Made by a program: the position numbers and the translations under genes
Notes under the pieces: model-generated
Databases searched by the model: none
What the model saw: only the letters and a program-made list of their open reading frames with translations
Told to the model about the DNA's origin: nothing
Shown: piece after piece, positions 5,545 to 12,762 of the stretch
How positions within the stretch are numbered: the first letter of the stretch is position 1
Layout of the letters: every line of letters begins with the position of its first letter
Source: Bacillota bacterium
Lineage (GTDB): Bacteria; Bacillota_E; RBS10-35; JAJYVN01
Assembly: GCA_021846605.1 (NCBI GenBank)
Contig: JAJZWQ010000044.1
Location: 1-18,770 of the forward strand
DNA length: 18,770 bases
Direction: 5' to 3'

Positions 5545-8500
5545 ATGCTGCCAGCAGCAAACACCTTCAAACATCGATGGGCCGCCCTGCTCGGCGTGCT
5601 CGCCGCCATCACCGCCCTTTTGGGGGGATGCGGTCCGCGGAGCTTGCCCTCATCGTCGACCGCCGCCGCCTTGCCGCTCGGTTGCGGCCCGCGCCCCGTA
5701 CAAGAACCTGCAGCCACTGCCATCCTTGCCAGCACAGCAACCCCAGACCGGTCCCTGCCCATCTACGGCGCGGCGGTGGGAGATCACAGCCTCACGGCAG
5801 TGGGCGGAACCGTCGTCACCTTCGCGGGGAGCGGCGTGGCCTCACCGAATCCCCTTTACGTCAGCACCGACACCGGTCTCCACTGGACGCATCTGCCCAA
5901 GCCCCTTCCCCCGGTGAACGGCTCGCTCGATCCCCTGGTCCTCTCGCCGAACGGCCACACTCTCGCCGGTTCGGACGGGCAGGACCTCTATGTCCTCGGG
6001 CTGCCGGCCCCGGCCGGAGACGCTGTGTCCACATGGCAGACCCAACCCGTCCAGAACCTCACCTTGCTGGCCTTCGACCCGGCCGATTCCAATGTACTGG
6101 CCGGCCTGGGGGCCCAGACAGGGACGGGCCGTCTTTTGCTGTATGGGAGCACCAATGGCGGCCACACCCTCACGGCGCACCCCCTGCCGGCAACCATCGG
6201 GCACGGGGAGGCCCTCGCGGTCATGGACGGTACGGCCCTGGTGGCCGTGGGTCAGGGCGCCGGGCCGGTGCGCCTGTTCGGCGTGCCGCTGAGCCCCGGC
6301 GCGGTGGCCACGCCGCCACAGCCCCCCGTGGGCGCCACCTCTCCGGTGTTTGCCTTGGCCGCCGGGCCGTCGGGCACCCTCTACCTGGCCACCGCCGGTG
6401 GTCTTTTCACGCTGCCGCACGGTGGGCGGACCTGGACATCGATCCCGACGCCTTCGGGTGTCGCTAAGGACGCCTCGATCTACGTCGCCGCCACGGCGGG
6501 GCAGTTGTACATCTCCGCAGACAACGCGTCGGACGAGGGTGTCCTCTGGCGAGGCCCCAAGACCGGCGGGGCCTGGCAGACTATCAAGATGCCCTCCGGC
6601 TTCATCGGCCAGCCTGTGGTCGATGGCACCCAGGTGTGGGTGCCCGCCGACGCCGGTCCGGTCCTCGTGGGATCGGGCGACGTCGGTGTCGTTCGCGCCG
6701 AGGGTATCGCTGCCCCCGCCACAGTGGTCGCCAGCGCGGCTTGGCGCCCCACGCTCGTAGCGGCCGGGTGGCGGGGAGGGCTCTTCTTCAGCGCCGACGG
6801 CGGGCAGACGTGGAACGCCCGCACCCCGCCCGGCAGCCCGCTCAGGAGCATCACACAGCTCAGTTGGACCCCAGATGGGGGCTGCGTCGCCGTGATCCGC
6901 GCCGCCTTGGGCAAGTCTCCCCCTGAAGCGTATCTCTCCGGCAATGCGGGGCGGTCTTGGTGGTCGCTCCCGGCGCCCGGTGCGGGATGGGTCACGGCCG
7001 TCACCGAATCGCCGCCCGGTAGCGGCATCTGGTGGGTTGCCGAGAGCGGTACCACCCCGGGGTTGTATCGGTCGGCGCCCGGCAGGGCGGTTTGGACCAA
7101 GGTCGACTTGCCATCGGCCGCTCCGGCTCCGTTGCACCTGGCGCCCGCGCCGGGTGGCGTATGGTGGAGTGGCGTAGGCTTTGGCGCCTGGCGCATCCGG
7201 TTGGCCCCGACGCCACGTGGCCTGGCCCGCTTGTGGACTCACATCACCGACCGAAAGCCCGTCGGGCCGACGATCACCGAGGTCCTTGGGGCAGGGGCCG
7301 ACCAATATGACGGCGTCACGCCCCATGCCCTCGCCTCAGACCCCTACGATCCCGCCGTCGTCTACAACGGCGTGCGACGCTCAGTGGACGGTGGCGCCAC
7401 CTGGGACCTGGCGCAGCCAGGCAGTGCGGGCGTAGCGCCCGTGACCACCATGGTGGAGGCATTGGCCTTCGGCCCGCGCCATCCAGGGGCACTGCTCGCC
7501 ACGGAGTTCGCATTGCTTCGGGATGACGGCACGACATGGGTTCCGGTGTGGCGGACGGCCCCGGATAACATCATCACCGACGTCGCCCCTGCGGGCCCGG
7601 GCCGGTTCTACGTGGCGGGGCAGGGATTCGGGATCATCGTGGTGGCCGATCCGCAAGCGACGTGGCTGCAGCCGCCGGCACCGGCCGGACAGGACCGGTG
7701 GACCGCGCCACCAGCCGGTTCGGGGGCACCCCCTCTCACTGCGGCGGCAGCCTTGGCGCCCACCACCGTGTACCGCCTGAGCCCGAGTGGGACGCTCGGC
7801 GTGTCCGACGACAGCGGAAAAACCTTCCCGACCACATACAGGGTGGCCTTGCCGAGCGGAGTTGCCTGCTGTAGTCCTGCCGACGCCGTGGGGATGGGGA
7901 GTGTGGTGGCGTCGACGTTGGCCGTGTCGCCGGTCAACGCCCAGCGCCTGTATGTTGGGATAGAGATCCAGGGGCTGACCCAGGGGGATCTCGGCCTGTG
8001 GACCTCCGCCGACGGCGGACGCACTTGGCGGCGGTCCGGGCTTCCTTCGGACCTTGGAGTGACCGGTCTGCGCATCGCCCCGGGGACAGGCCAAACCCTT
8101 TATGTCGTGGCCTATCCGGGACTGGACAGCGGTGCATCCGGGTTGTGGCGGAGCGTTGATGGAGGCAAGACATGGTCGCGGGTGGCAGGCGTAACTGGGC
8201 CGGTCTTCTCCGTTGGCACGCCGACATCCACGGAGGTAGTCGCGGGCGGTGCCGGCCGGGTCTGGCTATCGAACGACGGCGGGACAACATTCCAGCCTTT
8301 ACCCTTGGATATCCCATTCTGGGCCGCAGCCAGCGGTTCGTCGACCGGCCTTCCGGTGGATGCCGTGCTCCAGGTCCCAGGCGGCCCTCTGTTCGCGGCT
8401 ACAAGCCTGGGGGTGGCGCAGAGCGACGATGGCGGACGCACCTGGCAAGTCGTTTCTGAACCGGTGGGGGACCCACCAGTTCAGCCAGGGGGGCTCCATC

Positions 8501-8580
8501 TCCTGACCGACGGATCGGTGGCGGTCGCCACGCAGTTCGGCACTTTTACTTACCGCGACCCCGGTCGGGCAGCCCCGTGA
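5545..8580 (+). CDS. Large lipoprotein with Asp-box (BNR) beta-propeller repeats
   Basis: This 1,011-residue protein starts with a lipoprotein signal: positive residues (K9, H10, R11), a hydrophobic stretch, and the lipobox LGGC with Cys29. The mature part is Pro/Ala/Gly-rich and carries many Asp-box motifs (S-x-D-x-G-x-T-W/F), among them FFSADGGQTWN (near 6785), RRSVDGGATWD (7376), WTSADGGRTWR (8000), WRSVDGGKTWS (8146), WLSNDGGTTF (8266) and AQSDDGGRTWQ (8417). Degenerate copies such as YVSTDTGLHW (5860) and YLSGNAGRSWW occur earlier. Such repeats build beta-propellers as in sialidases, Ycf48-like and VPS10-type proteins. No sialidase catalytic set was recognised. It probably acts on the outer face of the membrane in binding or assembly; the ligand is unknown. 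The start is fixed by AAGGA (5533-5537), 7 bases before ATG. Confidence 0.8.
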   Translation: MLPAANTFKHRWAALLGVLAAITALLGGCGPRSLPSSSTAAALPLGCGPRPVQEPAATAILASTATPDRSLPIYGAAVGDHSLTAVGGTVVTFAGSGVASPNPLYVSTDTGLHWTHLPKPLPPVNGSLDPLVLSPNGHTLAGSDGQDLYVLGLPAPAGDAVSTWQTQPVQNLTLLAFDPADSNVLAGLGAQTGTGRLLLYGSTNGGHTLTAHPLPATIGHGEALAVMDGTALVAVGQGAGPVRLFGVPLSPGAVATPPQPPVGATSPVFALAAGPSGTLYLATAGGLFTLPHGGRTWTSIPTPSGVAKDASIYVAATAGQLYISADNASDEGVLWRGPKTGGAWQTIKMPSGFIGQPVVDGTQVWVPADAGPVLVGSGDVGVVRAEGIAAPATVVASAAWRPTLVAAGWRGGLFFSADGGQTWNARTPPGSPLRSITQLSWTPDGGCVAVIRAALGKSPPEAYLSGNAGRSWWSLPAPGAGWVTAVTESPPGSGIWWVAESGTTPGLYRSAPGRAVWTKVDLPSAAPAPLHLAPAPGGVWWSGVGFGAWRIRLAPTPRGLARLWTHITDRKPVGPTITEVLGAGADQYDGVTPHALASDPYDPAVVYNGVRRSVDGGATWDLAQPGSAGVAPVTTMVEALAFGPRHPGALLATEFALLRDDGTTWVPVWRTAPDNIITDVAPAGPGRFYVAGQGFGIIVVADPQATWLQPPAPAGQDRWTAPPAGSGAPPLTAAAALAPTTVYRLSPSGTLGVSDDSGKTFPTTYRVALPSGVACCSPADAVGMGSVVASTLAVSPVNAQRLYVGIEIQGLTQGDLGLWTSADGGRTWRRSGLPSDLGVTGLRIAPGTGQTLYVVAYPGLDSGASGLWRSVDGGKTWSRVAGVTGPVFSVGTPTSTEVVAGGAGRVWLSNDGGTTFQPLPLDIPFWAAASGSSTGLPVDAVLQVPGGPLFAATSLGVAQSDDGGRTWQVVSEPVGDPPVQPGGLHLLTDGSVAVATQFGTFTYRDPGRAAP

Positions 8581-8581
8581 C

Positions 8582-8710
8582 GGTATGCGGCTTGGGCACC
8601 TGCGCCCAAACCACGGCCCAGTCCGCGACATCTGCGCCAACCGGCCAGATCGGCCGGCCGGGGACCGGATCACCACCGTCTGGGGCGTCGGCTACCGCTT
8701 CACGGTGTGA
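8582..8710 (+). pseudogene. C-terminal remnant of an OmpR-family response regulator
   Basis: In the frame ending with TGA at 8708-8710 the sequence reads DRITTVWGVGYRFTV. This is the hallmark C-terminus (recognition helix to wing) of OmpR/PhoB winged-helix response regulators. The residues before it (RLGHLRPNHGPVRDI, then CANRPDRPAG) are a poor match to the expected VH-RLR-KL region, and the receiver domain is absent. The remnant begins directly after the lipoprotein stop at 8580, so the lipoprotein gene, or a rearrangement with it, replaced most of a response-regulator gene. There is no start codon context that would make it a functional protein. Confidence 0.65.
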
Positions 8711-8752
8711 GGCGCGCCCGGGACGCCCCGTGCTGGGGCGCCCGGGTGCGCC
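8711..8752 (+). terminator. Long GC-rich hairpin after the response-regulator remnant
   Basis: The arms at 8711-8729 and 8735-8752 pair almost fully (GGCGCGCCCGGGACGCCCC against GGGGCGCCCGGGTGCGCC), with small mismatches, around the loop GTGCT. It begins one base after the remnant's TGA, the normal position of a terminator. No T run follows. It probably was the terminator of the lost response-regulator gene and now also ends lipoprotein transcription. Confidence 0.65.
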
Positions 8753-8833
8753 GCGGGGTCCGGCGGTGGGCGCGGCCGGCCCCCGGCGGCGCGTCCTGGC
8801 GAAACCGAGGGCCAGCCGCACCCGCGGCCGCGT

Positions 8834-11800
8834 TTGAGCGCCAGCGATGTGGTGGACGCCTGCGCCTGCCCGGTCCTCCGGTCACTGGAGCGTGCCCGCC
8901 TGCAGGGCGGGTTGGTCCTGGAGCCGGTGTCCGACCGCGAGCGGGACCTGGTCGCCCGGCAGGCCGCACTCCACGAAGAGAACGCGCTGCGGGACCTGGC
9001 GCAAGGGGGACGGGTCGTCGTCCACATCCCCGCCCACCCGCCGGAGCGGGCGGCCACCTCGATGGAGCGGGCCATGGCGGCCGGCGCCGACGTGATCTAC
9101 CAGGGGGTGCTCCTCTCCCCACCGTGGCTGGGCCGTCCGGACTTCCTGCGCAAGGTCCCCGGCGAGAGCCGCTTCGGCCCCTTCCGCTACGAGGTCCTGG
9201 ACGCCAAGCTCGCACGCCACGCGCGCAGCCAGGCCCTGGTGCAGGGGGCGGTGTACAGCCTGATCCTAGATCGGGTCCAGGGCGTTGCCCCCGAGCACCT
9301 CCACCTCTGGCTCGGCACCGGCGAGATCGCCCGCTTCCGTGCCGCCGACTACACCGCCTACGCCGAGTTGGCCCGGCGGCGGCTGCTGGAGTCCCCGCCA
9401 GGGGTCCCCCTGAACGCGCCAGACCCCGTGCCCCACTGCGCCCAGTGCCGTTTTCTCCCGCACTGCGACGCCTGGCGCCGGTCGGAGGACCACCTCTTCT
9501 CCCTGCCGGGCATCCAGCATCGGCAGATCGTGCGGCTGCGGGCGGCTGGGATCTCCACCGTGGCCGACCTGGCCTCCGAGGACCCCGACCACCCGCGCCG
9601 GGCGCGCCAGCACCCCACCGACGCCCGCCTGATCCGCCTAGCCCAACTTCGCCTGCGGGAGCGCGAGACTGGACAGCCCAGCCACGCGCTCCGACCACCG
9701 GCCCCCGGCACCGGGCTCGGGAGGGTGCCCGAACCCGGCCCGGGGGATGTCTTCTTCGATCTGGAGGGCGACCCGTTTGCCCCGGGCGGGTCCCTGGAAT
9801 ACCTTTGGGGCTGGCTGGTGGGTACCCCTGAGGGCTGGACGTACGAGCACCGCTGGGCCCACACGGCCGCCGAGGAGCGGGCGGCGTTCGAGGCCTTTGT
9901 CGACCGGGTGGCGGAGTTGCGCGCGCGCTGGCCGGACATGCACGTCTACCACTACGCCGCCTACGAGGTCTCGGCCCTGCAACGGCTTTCGGGCCGCCAC
10001 GGCACCCGGGAGGCGGCCGTGGACGCCCTGCTGCGCGGTCAGGTCTTCGTGGACCTCTATCGGGTGGCCTACGAGGCCCTGCTCGTCTCCGGGGAGTCGT
10101 ACTCGATCAAGCACCTGGAGCCGCTGTACCTGCCGGAGCGGCGCCATGCGGGGGTCCAGACCTCGGTCGGCAGCATCGTGGCCTACGACCTGTGGAAGTC
10201 GACGGGCGATGGGGCGGTGCTGGAGGAGATCCGCGCCTATAACGAGGAGGACTGCCGCTCCACGGTCGCCTTGCGGGACTGGCTGGAGTCCCTGCGATCG
10301 GAGGCCGGCCTGACCGACCGGCCCGCCGCCGCGCCGGATGCGCCGTCGGCCGCCGTGCGCGAGCGGGACACGGCGCTGCTGGAGGCTGCGGCCGCACTGG
10401 ATGGTGGTCCAGCGGGCGAGGGTGGCGGGCGGGCGCTGCTGGCCGGATTGGTGCACTGGTACCGGCGGGAGCAGAAGTCTCAGTGGTGGGCCTTCTTTTC
10501 GCACGTGGAGGCGAGCGCCGAAGAACTCCTGGAGGACCCGGACTGCCTCGGCGGGCTGGAGATCGGCAACCGGGCCGGCGACCTCTGGACCTTCCGCTTC
10601 GACCCTGCGCAGGAGTGGACCCTGCGGATCGGCGACCAGCCCTGCGATCCGGATACCGGCGCGACTGCGGGTACCATCGTCGGCCTGGACGCGCGGCGGG
10701 GGGAGGTCATGCTGCGGTCGGGGCGGGAGATCTCCGGGTTGCGCGCCCTGATCCCGGGGCCGCCGCTCCGCGTGGACCAGCAGGAGGCGGCCCTGGCCCG
10801 GGTGGCCCAGGCGGTCGGGGAGCACGGGCTGACGGGGGAGGGGCCGTACCGCCACCTGCGGGACCTGTTGGCCGGCGCCGCGCCCCGTTTCGGCAGTGTC
10901 CCGCCAGGTGCGGTCCTGCAGCGGCACGGCGACGATCCCGTCGCCAGCGCCACCCGGTTGGCGCTGGAACTGGAAGACAGCACCTTGGCCGTACAGGGGC
11001 CCCCCGGCACGGGCAAGACGACGCTGGCAGGGGCGGTGATCGCCGGACTCTTGCGCGCGGGCCGCCGCGTCGGCATCACGGCCCAGAGCCACAAGGTGAT
11101 CGGCAACCTCCTGGGCGCCGTGGACCGTGCCCTCGGGGACGGGCGCGCTGCGATCCGGGGGGTGCAGCGCGCGCCCGAGGGCCAGGGGGTGACCCTGCCT
11201 TGGGTGGCCCCGGCGAAAGACAATCGGACCGTGGTGCGCGCGCTGCACGAGGGAGCCCGGCTGGTGGCCGGCACCGCCTGGCTGTTCGCACGCACGGAGC
11301 TGGACGCGCGGCTCGACGTCCTAGTGGTGGACGAGGCTGGCCAGTACTCCCTGGCGGATGCCGTCGCCTCAGGCACGGCGGCGCGCAACCTCGTGTTGGT
11401 CGGCGACCCCCAGCAGTTGCGGCAGGTGGTCCAGGGGAGCCACCCGCCCGGGGTGGCGGTCTCCGCGCTGGAGCACGTGCTGGCGGGGCACGCCACCATG
11501 CCGCCGGAGCGGGGCCTGTTCCTCCCGGTCACGCGGCGGCTGCACCCGGACATCGCCGCCTTCATCTCGGCCATCGCCTACGAGGGGCGGCTGGAGTCCG
11601 CGCCGGCGTGCGCCAAGCGTCGCCTCCAGGGGCCCCCACCCTGGGGGACGGCCCATCGCTGCTACATCCCCGTCGCGCACGTGGGGAACCGCCGCTCGTC
11701 GGAGGAGGAGGTGGCCTGCGTCGCGCGGATCGTGGACCAGATCCTGTGCTGCGGCTTCCAGGACGGGATGGGGCAATCGCGCCCCCTGACCCTGGAAGAC

Positions 11801-12145
11801 ATCCTGGTGGTCGCGCCCTTCAACGCCCACGTCCAGCGGTTGGGCGCCGCCCTGCCCGCCGGGGCTCGCGTCGGTACCGTCGACCGGTTCCAGGGCCAGG
11901 AGGCCCCGGTGGTGATCTATTCGACGGCGGCCTCGGACCCGGAGCACCTACCGCACGGCATGGAGTTCCTCTTCAGTCTGAACCGTCTGAACGTCGCCAT
12001 CTCGCGGGCGCAGGCGCTGGCGGTGCTGGTGGGCAGCCCGGCCCTGCTGCACGCCTGGAGTGCGGACCCCGAGCGCCTGCGGCTGGTGAATGCGCTCTGC
12101 CGCTTTGTACTGCAGGCCACCCCCGTGCCCGACCGGCCGGCCTAG
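8834..12145 (+). CDS. RecB-like Fe-S nuclease / DEDD exonuclease / SF1 helicase fusion (TM0106-like)
   Basis: This 1,103-residue protein joins three enzymatic parts. Residues 1-215 are a Cas4/RecB-like PD-(D/E)XK nuclease: GRPDFL (D103), YEVLDAK (E120, D123, K125), the QGAVY motif (about 137-141), and cysteines C12, C202, C205 and C211 fitting a 4Fe-4S cluster. Residues 305-485 resemble a DEDD-type RNase H-like exonuclease: FFDLEGD (309-313), YHYAAYE (372-378), DLYR (D407) and YNEEDCRST (469-477). Residues 640-1095 are a Dna2/Upf1-type SF1 helicase: Walker A GPPGTGKTT (722-730), DEAGQ (833-837), GDPQQL (857-862), VDRFQGQE (1016-1023) and NVAISRAQ (1053-1060). This is the TM0106 (TIGR03491) type of repair or processing enzyme. 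TTG at 8834 gives the usual start LSASDVVDA. No strong ribosome binding site is seen. Confidence 0.9.
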   Translation: MSASDVVDACACPVLRSLERARLQGGLVLEPVSDRERDLVARQAALHEENALRDLAQGGRVVVHIPAHPPERAATSMERAMAAGADVIYQGVLLSPPWLGRPDFLRKVPGESRFGPFRYEVLDAKLARHARSQALVQGAVYSLILDRVQGVAPEHLHLWLGTGEIARFRAADYTAYAELARRRLLESPPGVPLNAPDPVPHCAQCRFLPHCDAWRRSEDHLFSLPGIQHRQIVRLRAAGISTVADLASEDPDHPRRARQHPTDARLIRLAQLRLRERETGQPSHALRPPAPGTGLGRVPEPGPGDVFFDLEGDPFAPGGSLEYLWGWLVGTPEGWTYEHRWAHTAAEERAAFEAFVDRVAELRARWPDMHVYHYAAYEVSALQRLSGRHGTREAAVDALLRGQVFVDLYRVAYEALLVSGESYSIKHLEPLYLPERRHAGVQTSVGSIVAYDLWKSTGDGAVLEEIRAYNEEDCRSTVALRDWLESLRSEAGLTDRPAAAPDAPSAAVRERDTALLEAAAALDGGPAGEGGGRALLAGLVHWYRREQKSQWWAFFSHVEASAEELLEDPDCLGGLEIGNRAGDLWTFRFDPAQEWTLRIGDQPCDPDTGATAGTIVGLDARRGEVMLRSGREISGLRALIPGPPLRVDQQEAALARVAQAVGEHGLTGEGPYRHLRDLLAGAAPRFGSVPPGAVLQRHGDDPVASATRLALELEDSTLAVQGPPGTGKTTLAGAVIAGLLRAGRRVGITAQSHKVIGNLLGAVDRALGDGRAAIRGVQRAPEGQGVTLPWVAPAKDNRTVVRALHEGARLVAGTAWLFARTELDARLDVLVVDEAGQYSLADAVASGTAARNLVLVGDPQQLRQVVQGSHPPGVAVSALEHVLAGHATMPPERGLFLPVTRRLHPDIAAFISAIAYEGRLESAPACAKRRLQGPPPWGTAHRCYIPVAHVGNRRSSEEEVACVARIVDQILCCGFQDGMGQSRPLTLEDILVVAPFNAHVQRLGAALPAGARVGTVDRFQGQEAPVVIYSTAASDPEHLPHGMEFLFSLNRLNVAISRAQALAVLVGSPALLHAWSADPERLRLVNALCRFVLQATPVPDRPA

Positions 12146-12178
12146 ACCCCCTCCCGCCGCGGATGCGTCCCCGGGACA

Positions 12179-12200
12179 GGCCCCCTCCCGCAGGGGGGCC
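12179..12200 (+). terminator. Terminator-like hairpin after the nuclease-helicase gene
   Basis: GGCCCCCT (12179-12186) pairs with AGGGGGGCC (12192-12200) around CCCGC, with one extra G as a bulge. It lies 34 bases after the stop codon. No T run follows, which is common in GC-rich genomes. A further G/C-rich hairpin follows within 60 bases. Confidence 0.5.
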
Positions 12201-12419
12201 ACGCGGCTTGCCCAGGGCGCCGGCGGGGTCCGGGGGCGGGGGACCGGCCCCCGTCCGGGGGGAGCGGTCCCGCCGGGGACCTCTCTGCCGCAGGCAGGCC
12301 CAACGCCGTCCCACTTCCCTCGCCGGTTCGACCGTGAGCGCGCCCAGAAGCCACGGGGGGATCCCACGGTTGCGGGAGTAGGCCGGGGGTAGGCCGCCGC
12401 CTGCAGGATTCGCCCATCT

Positions 12420-12448
12420 TTGGTCGAAAAGCCTACTCGATCTATGTC
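12420..12448 (+). promoter_or_regulatory. Weak candidate promoter for the LAL regulator
   Basis: TTGGTC (12420-12425) and TATGTC (12443-12448) are separated by 17 bases. Each differs from consensus at two or three positions. It is the best pair seen by eye in the intergenic region, but it lies about 310 bases before the gene start. Confidence 0.25.
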
Positions 12449-12662
12449 TAGACAGAGCCTACCGGGGCGGATGGAAGTATCCCCTCGGATACCCTGCCGG
12501 CCGCCCGTGCGATGCCATGCCATCGGGATCCACGTGCCCATTCAAGGGCTGCGTGCCGCCGAGGCCGATGCCACGACTGCGGTCAGGGTGTTGCCGCCGT
12601 CCCCGCAGGCGATATGGCCGGTATGGGTCCACAAGGGGCATAGCCGACCGTCGACGGGCGGA

Positions 12663-12679
12663 GCGTGGCGAAGCCACGC
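12663..12679 (+). other. Perfect hairpin in the LAL regulator leader
   Basis: GCGTGGC (12663-12669) and GCCACGC (12673-12679) form a seven-base-pair stem with the tight loop GAA, followed by a run of C. It lies about 85 bases before the preferred start of the regulator gene. It may be an operator or an RNA structure; nothing decides between them. Confidence 0.4.
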
Positions 12680-12762
12680 CCCCCCGAGAAAGCGTCCGAA
12701 TCTATCCAGTCAAGGGGTTCCGTACTCCGTGTCTGGAGTCCGGCCCCGCGGGGGTGTGGCCC

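Larger units (their letters stand above)
12146..12762. other. 617-base gene-free leader with several hairpins
   Basis: No convincing gene is seen. Immediately after the nuclease-helicase stop lie GC hairpins: GGCCCCCT paired with AGGGGGGCC (12179-12200, one extra G) and CGGGGGC paired with GCCCCCG (about 12230-12253). Farther on is a perfect GCGTGGC-GAA-GCCACGC hairpin (12663-12679). A weak promoter-like pair, TTGGTC (12420-12425) and TATGTC (12443-12448), has 17-base spacing. The downstream regulator may therefore have a leader of about 300 bases. Confidence 0.5.

Noticed and set aside
5842..7326. 494-codon minus-strand frame opposite the lipoprotein gene
   Set aside because: No recognisable domain, Gly/Arg-rich, and fully explained as the complement of the Asp-box protein.
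9638..11248. 536-codon minus-strand frame opposite the nuclease-helicase gene
   Set aside because: Low-complexity shadow; the plus strand carries all conserved helicase and nuclease motifs.
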